Source: Ophiobolus disseminans (lineage: Eukaryota; Ascomycota; Dothideomycetes; Pleosporales; Phaeosphaeriaceae). Taken from it: a DNA stretch of 64,000 nucleotides. Position 1 is the stretch's first letter; each line of letters opens with the position of its first letter. The DNA is taken from assembly GCA_010093685.1 (NCBI GenBank), contig MU006224.1:27026-91025 (forward strand), given 5' to 3'. Made by a program: the position numbers and the translations under genes. Positions 21,240 through 34,600 of the stretch are shown here, one piece after another. The notes under the pieces are model-generated. The model was not told the origin of the DNA. It was given only the letters and a program-made list of their open reading frames with translations, and searched no databases.

Positions 21240-22791
21240 TTAAGCCTATGCGCAATACACACAATTAGGATACATAGCTAGTAGAATATAATAAAGCATT
21301 ATTAGATGCAATAGTGCATAGAGTGTCTAAGGTACATAATATTAACAATATTACTAAAGACTTCCTACAGGCTGTAAACAAGGCAGCACCTATATAGGCT
21401 GCAACCTTCTAAGATACTAGAAGGTTTAATCCTCTTATAACAAGAAAGAAGATAATAAAACGCTTCTAGGAATACATAAGCCTAAATTATCCGCTGAAAC
21501 CAGTGAATAAAAAGCAGGCATTTATTGCTGTAGCTAATAACTCCTTATTTCTCGCTAATAGTAGTGCAACTACCTAGAATAGCTAGAAGAACGCTTCTAA
21601 AGCTATGGAAAACAGCGCGCTATCTAAATACAGGGGAAGAAACCCTAGTAGAAAGAGAAAGAGCAATTAATTCTCCTCTTAGTCTAGCAAAAGACCTGCT
21701 AGTAACAAGGCATTTTTAGGTAAGAAGTGCCTAGCACGTAACTAAGTCTATAACATTAAGGATTGCTAGTATATTAATAATAACTAAGCACCTAAATAGT
21801 AGAAGCTAAACTCTACTATACGCACTCTTGTAGAATACAAGCGTAAGCACGACACTATTCTTTAAGGAGCATTAAGAAGCAAGAGCAGATTAAAGTCTTA
21901 AACTCTATACATCAAGAGATTAGATTCCTAGACACTAACTATCTAGAATGTCTCTAATAACAATTAACAATAACTAGAAGGTTAGCAAATCACCGCAATT
22001 ACTAAGGCCTTATTCTAAGTTAGTGGCAATTAAGGTTACCCTTTAAAACACTCCTTTATTCTAGACTTAGGCTCAACCTGCTACATTACTAACAACCTAG
22101 AGCGCACCTATAACAATAGACTATATACACCTAGCGGCTTAATATAGGTAGGTAACTCTTAACTCTAGATTACATAGTATAGTTCACTAGACCTATTCCT
22201 AACTAATTAGGGTAGAACAACTAAGCTTATTCTTTATAATGTTGCTATCTATCTAGATATCCTATGCAACCTAGTATTATTCCGCCTCCTTAGGCAGCTA
22301 GGCATATAGTAGGAAACTAAGCATAAACCTACTACACTTAGGAGACTAGATAGATCTATCCTAGGAAGGCTTACTAAGCTTTGTAGCTAATAGGTATTAG
22401 AATACTACTTAACTATTAACTCGGCCTTCTACACAATAAACTTAAGAACACTAAGAGTATTATAAAGATTCTTAGCTATCACCTAGCTATCACCTAGCAT
22501 AAGCGCTTAGGCTATCTAGGCCTAGTAGCTATTAAGCACCTTATTTAGCAAGCTAAGGGGGTGCGTATTAAAGGCATTACTACAGTTAAGTGCAACTTAT
22601 ATAGCAAAGCTAAAGCTAAGCGCTAAATATGCCGCACACTACGCAACAATGACCTAGGACTAGAAGAAAGATTAGCTATTAACTTCTACTCCTATAAGGA
22701 CTAGAGCATTACTAAGAAGAAGAGTTAAATGCTTATTACCTACAGGTTCTCTAGACTCTAATAGGACATGTACTTTACAGACAATAGACTA
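21240..22791 (+). pseudogene. copia gag and protease, 5' part of pol
   Basis: Seen: a gag-like part with a CCHC-type remnant near 21700-21790, then LDLGSTCYITNNLE, the copia protease active-site region (usual D-S/T-G altered to LG by one change), then a segment ending KGVRIKGITTVKCNLYSKAKAKR that corresponds to the zinc-binding start of integrase, and LAINFYSYKD...SITKKKS. The frame is broken at many Gln/Trp positions by TAG. It stops at the insertion and resumes at 28690. Confidence 0.75.
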
Positions 22792-23314
22792 GGCTAGTAA
22801 ATAGGTATAGGTTAGGTTAGGGTTAGGTTACCTTACGTAATACCTTAGCCGTAACCTAACCCTAACCTATATTTTTTGCGCTAGTACTAGGTATAGGTTA
22901 GGTTATAGTCGCACAGACCTTAGGTTAAGGTTAGGTCGCATTAACTAGGTTATTATAGGTCTAAGTAATTAATTAATAAGTTATAATTTGCGTAATTAAT
23001 ATAATCTATGCGCGCTAAGTTTTTATCGCGTATGCTACAACTATTACATTAAGTTATCACGTTAGGTTATTACGTTAAAAGTATGTTAAGTAGGTAGTGT
23101 CGTCTATAGTACATTTATTAATTTACATGCTATATGCATCGCTCTTATTCTAGCTAAACTTCTAATAGTAACGCTTCGCTAGCTAAACATCCCTAGTCTA
23201 AATTGTTACCCTCCTTGCGTGGATAGTATTTATATTGACATCTAGATATATTAGTATATAACATGCAACATTGTCAACATTTCAAGTACATACCCTTAAA
23301 AAAACCAACTAAAA

Positions 23315-25430
23315 ATGCCTTAACTGACTCCTAGACAGCGCCTAATGCAGAAGCCTAGAAGCGAAGATTAGGCAGGCTAGGCCTGCTATCTTAGGTAATC
23401 TTACGAACTACGCGCGAAAAAGGTAGCTTGCGTAAGAGGAGCTTAGTCGTCTTCTAATAACGCCTGATATCTCTAAGCGCGACAGCTAGGTACATTTAGA
23501 AATAACGCGTAATAAATAGCTGTAATAACGTACTACCTAGCTTAAAGCGACGCTTTAGCTTATCTCTCACTACTAGCTTTTTGCGAGATGACTTAGCAGC
23601 GAGGTTCTTCTTAGCCGCTTTTCTACCTGTTTAAGCGTCGCGCTTAGTCTTAGGAGGCATAATATAGTAATAGTAGTAATAGTAGTAATAGTAGTAATAG
23701 TAGTAATAGTAGTAATAGTAGTAATAGTAGTAATAGTAGTGATAGTGTAGATAGCTAAGAAATTAGGGTTGTTCGTAAGGTAGGATAGCTTAAAAGTTAA
23801 AGGTTTAGGTGATAATCGAAGTGATAGTGAGCATGCGAAATCAGAGGGATAAGTTAGTAAGCGCAAAAGATCTTGCTAGGTAGATACGACTTTAAGTTAT
23901 TCGCTAGCGCGATTAGCTTAGCGCGCTACTATAACGCTAACGCTGTAATTAAACAACGTAATAAGTTGCAGCCTTGCAGAACGCGACGCGCGCTTTTATC
24001 TAATACTAATTTCGAGCTAGTGCGAAACGCTAGTGGGTATCTAAGGTTAATAATAAGTTAAAAATTAGGTAAACGCGCTAGCGTGGTTACACAAAGCGCG
24101 CACGGTCTAGCTTAGCCTTCGGCAAACTTAGCTAGCACTTTAGCAGTTATACCTACTCTACTAACATTACTAACCTTAATTATTACGTACTATTATTACT
24201 ACCTACACCATAGCGACTATTAAACGAGACCCTGTCGACTTTCCTAAGAGCCTGCAACCTAGCCTAAACATGCAGGTTCTAGCTCACTTCGATTCTAAGG
24301 AGTAGATTGCGCTTACGGAGGTAACAATCACGGCTTGTTATCACGTCGCGTATTAACTTAAGTAGAATTACGCGTCTAGGAACAAAGAGGTTAGCTAGGT
24401 TCTTGCGCAGCGCGGTCAGGGTAGCTCTTAGAAAGGAAGACCTACTAACTACAAGGCGACATTTAAGGGTGTTCTTAGCGATAGCGCTTATGCAGTAGCT
24501 TAGAGGACTAGAGCCGCTCTTTAATCTAAAGAAGAGGAGGCTTTAAGTAAGGCTAAGGATTCTAATCGCTCCGCTAAATATCAGCTTAAGAAGAAACTTA
24601 TAAAGTTGTCTGACTATATAGCGCTTTTAGAGTCTAATCGACTAGAGCGACTCGCTAGTGAGAAAGAGAGGCTTTCTTAAGAACGCTTCGACAACTACAA
24701 GAGCGGTTAGTTATTACAGCCTTTTATTATATACATTTACTTACAAGAATTAGCTAAGTAGCTAGAGACTAAGCTTATTAGCGTCTATAAAAAATAGGAC
24801 AGTATAGAGCACGAAGTCGACATAAGAATCTACTAAGCTGCTCTAGAGAAGCTTAGAGAACGCATATTAAAGAAGAAAAAAGCTTGCACTACTGCTTCTT
24901 AAGCTAGTACACAATTATTTAGCTCTAGTAGTACTTTCGAAAAAATCCTTCGCAACACCTATTAAGAGGGACTATATTAACTTAATAACAACACTTTTCC
25001 TAACAAGAATGCGAAAGAGCGATAGGTTTAGTTTTAGGATACGCTTACTAAGAAGGAGCTAGCTATAGTAATAGATAAGAGGTAGACGTAAGTTTATCAC
25101 ACTTAATTATTACGTACCTCTGCTAATTATGCTAGCTAACGCGAGCCTCCTTCTATCGTAGACTCTCTCGAGAATGCTAACGAAATTAAGCTCTATAGTA
25201 GCAAGCTATATATCTTAGGAGGTGATAGTGATAAATGTAAAGAGGAGATAGATAATAACTCTAAGACAGAGCTTAAGAACTATTTCAAGAATAGGGTTAA
25301 TAAGTACAATAATAAGCTTGTCGCGCGAGATAGTTAAGTTAAGGAGGAGTTAGAGTTCGAAGGCTTCTTAGATAAGAAGTTAGAGTGGGAGGGGTTCCTA
25401 GATAATGATAACACGTAGATAGTTTAAAGT
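23315..25430 (+). pseudogene. Unknown decayed frame in the 5.9-kb element
   Basis: From an ATG at 23315 there are frame fragments, the clearest at 24420-25430: RPTNYKATFKGVLSD, SKEEEALSKAKDSNRSAKYQ, KLIKLSDYIALLESNRLERL, LYSSKLYILGGDSDKCKEE, ELEFEGFLDKKLEWEGFLD. The segment is charged and probably coiled-coil. I do not recognise it. It lies upstream of and in the same orientation as the hAT transposase, so it may be an accessory ORF of the same element or part of an older insertion. TAG/TAA codons interrupt it. Confidence 0.4.
23661..23745. repeat. 9-bp tandem repeat (tagtaatag)n
   Basis: About nine near-perfect copies of a 9-nt unit lie in the 5' part of the 5.9-kb element. On the minus strand it encodes a Thr-Ile repeat in an otherwise unremarkable frame. 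No function suggested. Confidence 0.8.
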
Positions 25431-25723
25431 TAGCTTAGTCTATTATCACAGCTAATAAACACGCTTACTCTGCTAAGAATACAAGCACTTGTCGCACTAA
25501 TATAGTGATTATACACTTATAACACGCCTATTAGACGCAGATTACACATAAACTAAACTTAAGATAGAGAATACTGCATTAGCTTTATAATTAAATATTT
25601 AGCTTATATTCAGGTGTAATACTAACTCTGTACTTCTATTAGAACACTAGCAAATTTTCTTAGAATTAATATCGCAGACTTAACGTTATATTACTCTTTT
25701 TCTAGACTACTCTCTAGTTATTA

Positions 25724-28393
25724 TATGTTTTTATTAAGGCACTATCCCGTACTACTACGCATATAGCAGATTTCATTCCTAACCTCCTAGACGAACTTGT
25801 CGAATTAAAGATGCTCGCCCGCTATAAAATAAAGAGCGGTAAGACAGAGACGCTTACACTTATTAAACGCCCTAACGAATCTATAAAGGACTTTAAGACT
25901 AAGAGGTAGCTTTTCGTTACATAGGATTAATAGTGGAATAACACTAAGTGGTCTAAAGATCCTACTACTACCTCTCTACGCTGGAATTCCTCTTGTCGTA
26001 CAGGCTATGTTTAGACCTAGTTTAGAGAGGCATCTTATGCCTATACTAGTCGTCTATATATGTACTGCTTTAATTGTGGCAACGTACTACAATATCTAAG
26101 TGTCAACACTATTAGCACTAAGCACCTTATAAATTATCTTAACTCTTAGTTATATAGGGGTATCAATTCTCTAGTTTATAAGAGGTTAACCGTACTAACT
26201 TCTATAAAGCGAAAGCTTACTCTACTCCCCTTATACTCTCTACAGGCGTTTGAGAATAAGCTTATACGTGTAGTAGTCGACAACAACTAGCTATTCCGAA
26301 TAGTAGAGCGACTATCGTTCTAACGCTTTATAGGTTTCCTTCGGCCTAACGCTATAATAACTAGCTGGGTTAAATTCCGCTAGATGTTCCTTAACTAGTT
26401 CAACGCTGCTAAGGCGGCTACGCTCTATAACCTTAGTATAGCAACTAAGCTATCTATTGCACTTGACGCATAGTCTACCGCGAACTATCTTAGTTTCTTA
26501 GCTATTAATAGGTATTATATCAACGACCGCTGGGAACTTAAGGAGACGTTGCTCAACTTTTTACTAATACGCGGGAGCTACACAGGAGATTATATAGCAA
26601 ATAAGTTACTGCAGGTGCTTAAGAATACGAACACTAAGCGGAAACTCCTAGCAATTACATGCGATAATGCTAGCAACAACACTACACTAACCTAGGCTAT
26701 TAAATAAAAACTCTTAGAGGATAATATTCTCTAGAACCTAAAGGAGAATACTATTCTATATCTCGCTTACATTATTAACCTCGTAGTCTAAGATATTATT
26801 TAACACCTAAAGCTATCTGCGTCTGCTGCGATAGAGAATAGAGAGACGTTGCAGCGGCGATACATTAATAAGATCTAGGCGCAAATATTAGTCTCTAACT
26901 CCCTACGCAAGGTATGTCTGCTGTTATCACAGAGACTTATTACAGACTTACTAGCTAGCAGCTACGGGCTATTTGCATCGCAATTGACCGATCGCTGTAG
27001 CGCTTCGAACGTTTTATCGCAACTTAGCGCGATCTACTAGAAGGAGAATATCTCTCCGTAATACAAGACGTTAAGACAAGATAGAATTCCACTTTTGATA
27101 TGTGTGAGCGCGCAGTCAAGCTCTAAAGATACATTAATTAGTGGTTAGAACAAGAGATTGTATTAAAGACGACTAGTAGGTCAAATAGCACGCCTGCTAA
27201 AAGTAATACGGCAGAGGCAGACTTTAAAGATCTTAAGAAACTTCGGCTTGCAGCTACAGAGTAGCAGCACCTTAAGGCAATTACTTAGATGCTAAAAAAA
27301 ATTAAAGATGCCACGAAGTTTCTTAGTAAGAACTAGAAGCCCTAGGCTAATTACATCTAGCTTATGTATAACCGACTATTCGACTTCCTAGATAAGATAA
27401 CTAAACAGTTAGGGGATAAGACGAACTATGTTAACAACACTAAGTAGCTAGATATTGTAAAGGCTGCCGCTATAAAGGGACGCTTAAAGCTCACTAAGTA
27501 TTACTCTAGAACTAGACATGTGCAAGGCTTCTTGTTTAACTACGCGACTATACTAGACCTATTACAAAAGCTTACTGCGTACAAGGTATTTATAATCATA
27601 GCTTTTTATTATAGCCGCGTGCTAACCGCGAGCGCAGGACGAAACCTAGGATCCCTAAGACAAACACATGTACCGCTAGCAGTTCCTTAACTACCTTAAT
27701 TAATATAATGCTTTATTAGCTAGTGAAAGTACTTCTACTCTAAGTATTACACTAAGACGATTAATAGATAACGAGTAGTTCCGCAAAACTCTATCCTAGC
27801 CTCTGTCCTAAAATAACTCGTTCTCCGCCTCTAGCTAAAGCTTATTTACTCTCGATATTAACAACGACGAAACTAGCCTAACACGTTAAGAGAGAGAGTC
27901 CTACCTTAGCACTCTAACAGTTCTGCGGGGTATTGCTTCTAACGTACTAGGGTAGTAGAAAGAGAACAAAGGACACTACCCCTACCTCGCCTAGGTTGCA
28001 AAGGATATTCTAGTAGTACAGATTGCATAAGTAGGTGTCAAACGCGTCTTTAATATTAGTAAGGATGTAATTAGGGATCGAAGGCATAATCTCTCCGCGC
28101 AAACAATTAGACAGATTATAATCCTTAAGCAGTTAATATCTAGAGAACTAGCTATAGTGTTATCTAATCTAGTTAAGGATGAAGACGAAGCTCCTTTTAA
28201 CGAGGTGAACGATTTGTTTAAGTTGCTAGCCGATAATAGGCTTATAGATAAGACTAAGGAGGATAATAGACTAATAACTCCTTCGCGTCGAGAAGTCCTA
28301 CCGCGGAAGAGAAAAAGACCCGCGCGCTACAGAGACGAGGACGCTAGTGCTAGCGCTGTGATAAACCTACGTGTTAATAGCCTACCTAAATAA
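25724..28393 (+). pseudogene. hAT-family transposase
   Basis: Seen in order: a BED-finger-like CFNCGNVL...STKHLINYL (about 26060-26140), the core AITCDNASNNTTLTQAIK (around 26655-26700; hAT proteins have a catalytic D near this), and the C-terminal dimerisation segment YPYLAQVAKDILVVQIA followed by VGVKRVFNISKDVIRDRRH (28000-28085). The last part (28157-28393) is open and ends at TAA. Between these, numerous TAG codons and probable indels break the frame. The role would be cut-and-paste transposition of the 22792-28689 element; the copy is dead. Confidence 0.8.
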
Positions 28394-28689
28394 ATACTAA
28401 TTTTGCCCGTGTAAGCAACGCTCCTAATTGCAAACCCGTTAAGATTGAATAATACGAGTATTTTAAACCCTAAAGAAGCCTAGTGAGTTTGCAGCCTAGC
28501 TAGGTACCTCGACCTAACCTCAACCTATAGTCTGTGCGACCTAACCTTACCTATACCTAGGCTAAGAAGAACCTAACCTAACCTCAGCCTAAGGTCTGTG
28601 CGACCCTAACCTAACCTATACCTAGAGACCTATACGACCCTAACCTAACCTCTACCTACTGCTAGGTACCTTAACCCTTTTTACTAGCC

Positions 28690-31431
28690 TACAATATACC
28701 TACTAATTCTATTATTAATAAACTTAGGATCTTCTTTACCTTTCTTAGGATCTACTTTAACATTACTATTAAGATTATTAAAGTAGATAATAAGATTACT
28801 ACTGTTAAACTACAAGTTCAGCGCTAGCTTAACTCTAAAGGGATTATTATTAAGCCTTTAGCTCCTAATACTTAAGCCTAGAATAGAGGTACTGAACGCT
28901 TAGGGGGTGTAAACAAGAAGAAGGCACGCGCTATAAGATTAGATGCTAACCTCTTCTAGGAACTGTAGCCTAAAATTACTAGAGTAGCACTTTACCTCTA
29001 TAACAGAACGCTAAATTACACTAATAACTAGAAGACACTATATAAGACCTTCTTCACTAGGATTGCTTTCTCTAATAGAATTGTTACTAAACTCCGCAAA
29101 CTAAACCTTACTTATCTTAAAGCATATAGATACAAGTCCTTTGCAATAACTAATAATACTTAGAGAGGGAAATTACGCCTCTAACACCTAGACCTAAAGG
29201 CTTAGGTTAGCTACCTAGTTAGATACAGATTATCTAACATCTATCGCATCTAGATACTATCTATAGCTAAGGTTATTAGCACACGTGATGTTGTGTTTAA
29301 TAAGCACTTAGTATTTAATAGCAAAACTAAGAACCTAATAGACAACTATGTGCATAGTACACTAGAAGAGATTGCAACCTATATTAAGACTATAGAGCTT
29401 CTAACACTATAAACTAATCTAGAGGTTAAATTATTCTTTAAAGATAACACTACTAAAGACTTAACAGCTTAAGAAGAGACTAATCCACCTAGCTATTACT
29501 AAGAGAGGAAAATCATAGAGAGAAAAATTATAGGCATATACCTAACACCTCCACTATTACTACTACTACCTACTGCATTGCTAGCTACATTGTTAACCCT
29601 AAGCAAGGCAATAGGATTAACGTAGTTATACTTATCTAAGACTATTCTATAGGCAGCTGCCTTTATAGCAGGAACTTAGGCTGGATATGTTAGCTAACAT
29701 AAAGAAGAAGTGGTTAACAAGGCTAAGGTAAAGAGGCTGCTTGCCTTAGGCATTAAGCTACACTGCAGTTAGCTCCTACCTCTACTAACTTATAAGACTA
29801 AGCTTAAAGAACACCTAATAGAAGAGCTATTTAAAGAAGCAGAACGCGACTATTTAGTAAGCTATTAAAAGATAGAATTATAGAGAGAAGTATCCTATGC
29901 CTTAATTAGACTAACAGGTCACTAGGTCCTAGACTACATGTAGGTATACACCTACAAGTTTAACAAGGATTATTAATTTATTAAGTACAAGGCGCGCCTT
30001 ATAGTTAGAGAAGACTAACAGAGATAGATCTCTTTCTAAGACACCTATGTAGCTACCCTAGCTAGCAGATTATTTCGTATGCTTACAGCAATTGCAGCTA
30101 AGCACAACCTAGAACTTAAGCAATATAATATTACAAACGCATTTGTTTATGCTACTATAGATAGGGAAATCTACATAAGGATGCCTAAAGGATACTAGAA
30201 GATAGGTATTATCCTTAAGATTTAGAAGGCCTTGTATAGATTGCGCCGCTTACCTATACTCTAGCAGAGGGAGTTTATAATAACTCTTAAAGACCTTAGC
30301 TTTACACGTATCCCTTATAAGCCTTGCTGCATAATTAAGAACAGTATTATTATCTTCTTTTATATAGATATTATTATCCTAGCCTATGCTAAATACAAGA
30401 CTAAGAAAGCATAACAAGCTATCTAACTCTTATAGAATAAGTATACTATAACTAGAGGAGAAGATCTCTAGTGGTTCCTAGGAGTAGAGGTAATTAGAGA
30501 CAGGATAGGAGGACTTATCTATCTCTTACAAGCTGCCTATATAGACAAAATCTATAGGCTAGTAGATAAGCATAAGCTACGCTATAATACACCTATAAGT
30601 TGTATTAAACTTAAGCCCTTAAACTCACTGTTAACACCTACTAAGATTAACAGATACTAACGCAAAATTAGGTCACTACTCTTTGCTGCAGTTACTACTA
30701 GACTAGATATTGCTTTTGCTACCTTACGCTTAGCACGCTTCCTCTTAAACCCCTTCTTAGAGTATTACAATGCCGCAGACCGCGTCCTTCTATACCTATT
30801 AGACACAAGGTAGCTAGCACTTTAGCTTAGAGAAGGAGACACCCTTTAAGTAGCTAGTAATGCATTATTTGCAGACAACACACAAGATAGGAAAAGCTCT
30901 TAAGGCTATGCAATTAAGCTCTTTAATAGCCTTATTACCTAGAGAGCTAGCAAGCAAGACACTGTCACTACATCCACCACTAAGGCAGAACTCCTAGCTC
31001 TATCCTAAGTAGCTAAGAAAGCTCTCTTTACATCACGCCTACTTAAAGAGCTCTAAATCTAGCTTCTATCTAATACAATCACAATTCATTACAATAACAT
31101 GTAGACTATTAGACTAGTTATAAAAGAGATATTAAAGCTTTAAATAAAGCTTAGGTATGTAGATATCTATAACTACTAGATAAGATAGAAGGTTGCAAGT
31201 GGAAAGATTACTGTAGAATATATTTAATTATCGGAAATAATAGCGGATAGCTTCACTAAGGTGTTGCTAGGCAACAAGTAGCTAAACTTCCTTTATTAAG
31301 TAGGATTAGTTAAGGTATTACTACACAAGGTGACTAAGAAGGCACTATTAGAAGAACTTTAAGCAAAACTTAAGAACCTTAACATTACCTAAAGTTACTA
31401 GCTTGCAAAATACATCTAAGCTAAGAGAGTG
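28690..31431 (+). pseudogene. copia integrase, RT and RNase H
   Basis: Continuation of the copia pol after the nested element. Seen: AQNRGTERLGGV (integrase DDE region), LYLYNRTLNYTNN, LSNIYRIQILSIAKVISTRD, the RT parts QYNITNAFVYATIDREIYI and MPKGY, IVIFFYIDIIILAYA (YVDD position altered to YIDI), and RNase H-like FADNTQDRKSS-GYAIKLF with KADSFTK near the end. Dense TAG/TAA codons; inactive. The order integrase before RT identifies Ty1/copia. Confidence 0.8.
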
Positions 31432-31653
31432 TATTAGATATTAGGGGTGCTGTAAGGCTACTAACACTAAAAGAAATAGAAGAGGCCGGCACAAGCGCCT
31501 TAGCACACTAGTACTAGATCTAATACCTAGTTAAACTCCGCACTTAACTAGAGAACACGACAATACAATATATTATTATTAATTTATCTTATCTATTATT
31601 AGGTTTCAATACCTTATCAAATCTAACACTATTATTCTAAGTGCTTAGCCGTA

Positions 31654-34600
31654 TATAAGAGGCTAGGCAGAAGACTACAGAAAGGCTAGGTAGAACAGTG
31701 ATGAATTCGATAGAGACTATCTAGAGCTAGAGAGCAGGCTGTCTAAATAGGCAGACTGCTAGTTTCTAGGAGTTTCTATATACATTAGCATATGTCATTA
31801 TTTATAATCTCTTTAATAGCTAGAGTATTCCATGCTCTTCCGTGATGTTCTGTTAAGCCGAAGTGACTCTAATTAAACTAAAGTGACTCTGATTGAACTA
31901 AAGTGACTCTACTAAGGATAGTAGAGGTCTAACCTCTTATATTACCCCCCTTCTCTAATCTGTGTACAGCAGTGTTATGTCTTTAGTACTGTTCTTTATT
32001 ACCTCTCCTAAATCTAGCTAGAAGCTGTTTTAAACGTTAATTGCGGTATAGAGTAGTAAAGGTTTTCTAGTTATCTAAGGCAGTATTATTCTAAAGGTTT
32101 TCTGCTAGCTTAAAGGTAGTAAGGGCATATCTAGTCTACTTAACTTCAAAAAATAGCCGGTTTCTGTAGAGCACCTTAGCTATAATTTCTTCTACCTCTA
32201 ACTCTAGTTCTCTATTAACTAGAACAGGCTCTGGTTGCGTGTTATCGTTTGGCTAGCTAGGAAAGGGATCTAAAGAGGCTAGTCTTAGGCGGTCTACATA
32301 GAAGACATTGTTAATCCCTAGTAGGGTGTTTAGCCTTACTAAGTGAGAGTTAATCACCTTAATAACTGTATACTTAGCATTCTTCTAGTCTAGTTTTCGG
32401 TTTAGGCGGCTATTAGAGAGCTGTTTCTAGTAAGAAAGCTAGACCTTGTTATTAACTCTAAGGTTAGGCTGCTTATATCTTTTCCGATTTGCCTAATACT
32501 CCTGTTCTTGTTGTGCCTTAGCTATTGTAGTCTGCGCTATATTAAAGGCTTGCTTAAGCTTTTTAACAATAGCCTTTGCCTTGTTATAATTAGGCAGCAT
32601 ACGTGCTTCTAATTCTTCTAGATCTAGTCCTTAGAAGATGTTTAGTTAGACAGGGTTAACATTATAGCTATGTTATAGGAAGAAGAGAGAGACTCTTGTT
32701 AACCTTGCTTCACGTCCCTTAATAGCAATTAAGGCTATTAGAAGAAGGTCTACCTAATTAGTTTGTGCCTAGTTAATGTAAGCACGTAGATAGGCTTTAA
32801 TAGTGCTGTTTATGCGCTTAGTAGACCTATTAGTCTGCGGGTGCTATGCTGTAGATAAACGGCGAGTAATGTTTATTATCTTTGTCAGGATGGCCTAGAA
32901 ATAGCTAGTGAATTAGGTACCACGGTCTAACACAATAGCATCTAGAAGCTAATAATAGGCAATTACATAGCGCAGGAAGTTAGCAGCAAGTGTTTCTGCT
33001 GTAGTATCTTTTAAGGGGATAAGAACTATATCTTTACTAAGGCGGTCTGTAACTACAAGGAGTGTTGTACAACTATTGCTTTCTAGAAGTCCTTTAATAA
33101 AGTCTATAGAGATTTCCTTCTAGATCCTCTTAGGAAGAGGGAGTGGTTTTAGAAACCCTTGCAGCCTATCTCGCTATAGTTTAACACGTCTACAGATGTC
33201 GCAGTTCCTAACAAAGCGGCGTATATTATTAGACATGCTAGGCTAGAAGTAGTCTCTTGCTAGGATCTTGTATGTCCCTTCCCTTTCTAGGTAACTAGTA
33301 GCTAGTAAAGCATAAGTTTTATAGATAAGTCTTGTACGCAGTAGTTTAAGAGTAGGAACCTATTTCTGGTTGCGGTAGTGCAGAAGCGTGTTGCCTTTAA
33401 CATAGCATTCTGCTATTAAGGCCTTTAGTCCTAGGTGTACTAGAAAGCGTTATTCTCTATCTAGGACAGACTAGCGTGCTGTGCAATAGGTCTGATCTTC
33501 CTTTACACCTTGTTTCTAGAGTTGCTCTAGAGTAGTAGGCTCTATAGGTTCAATCTAGGCAGGAAAGGCATAAGTTAGCAGAATTATGCTAGTGAAGGAA
33601 ATGACAGCATCTATAGAGTTCTCTATCTCTTCTTTAGCAGTAGTGGGCTTTAGAAGCTGTTAATACTAGTGCTTAAGGCGTGCATCTTCTGCATCTGCAG
33701 GCAGGTCTTGTTCTCTTCTTAAAAGAGCATCTGCTCTCTTATTTAGCTTCCTAGGCCGGTATTGCAGCGTAATATTGTAGCGTCCTAAGAGAATAGACTA
33801 TCTAATCTGCCTTTTATTAAGCATCCTAGGTTTAGTAAAGTATTCTAGGTTCTTGTAGTTAGTGAGGACAGTAAACTTCTCTACAGTCTAGAGTTTAGAA
33901 TCCTATTCTTCTAGGCAGCGTATAATAGCTAGCATTTTCTTGTTATAGATTTCGTAGTTGCATTTATAGGGGTTGTTCTTGCGTGAAAAATAGGCGCAGG
34001 GCCTAAGTATTCCCTTGTCATTATACTAAGAGAGGATGCTACCTACAGCATAGCTAGATAAGTCTGTTTTAACTACTGTTTTCTAGTCTAGATAGAAATG
34101 CGCTAGGACAGGCTCGCTAACAAAGACAGCCTTAAGTTTATTAAAAGCTTCTTGCTCTTACTGTATCTAGCGCTAGCTAACGTCTCTAGTAAGCCGGGTA
34201 AGAGGTGCTGTAATGTTAGCAAAGTCCTAAATAAAGCGCCTGTAGAAGTTAGCAAATCCTAGGAAACTGCGGACTCCTTTTACTAATATAGGGGCTTTCT
34301 AGTTAGTAATAGCTTTAATCTTCTTAGGGTCTATGCACAGTCTATTTTCTGCATTAATAATAAAGCCTAGATACTTAGTAGTCTTGACTTCAAATTCGCA
34401 TTTGTTAATATCTAGTTAAAGGCTAGCATCCTTAAGAGCATCTAGGACTTTGTTGACATAGATGCGGTGTTCTTGAAGTAAGCTATTAGTGTATATAAGA
34501 ACGTTATCTAGGTAAGCAGATACAAAGTCATCTAGAAAGCGACGTAAAACCTAGTTAATATAGCGCTAAAAGGTGCTAGAAGAGCCGACTATGCTAAAAG

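Larger units (their letters stand above)
22792..28689 (+). mobile_element. 5.9-kb DNA element with hAT-type transposase and subterminal TTAGG-rich repeats
   Basis: Ends GGCTAGTAAA and TTTACTAGCC are exact inverses, each next to TA. Inside both ends are long inverted subterminal repeats built around cctaaggtctgtgcgac and cctaacctaacctatacc (22800-22950 and 28500-28680). The element splits a copia pol. An 8-bp duplication expected for hAT is not visible, so the exact ends are less certain than the nesting itself. Confidence 0.7.
21011..31628 (+). mobile_element. Ty1/copia retrotransposon with nested 5.9-kb DNA element
   Basis: LTRs at 21011-21211 (TGTTAGATATTAAGG...AAATCTAACA) and 31432-31628 (RIP-altered TATTAG start). 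The internal region encodes gag, protease, integrase, RT and RNase H in copia order, all in one broken frame, interrupted at 22792-28689 by another element. Flanking pentamers (cctct and ctatt) do not match, so one edge has probably been rearranged. Confidence 0.85.

Noticed and set aside
22800..28680. Interstitial telomere
   Set aside because: The TTAGG-like words are irregular, inverted at the two ends and interspersed with a fixed core, so they are subterminal repeats of a DNA element.
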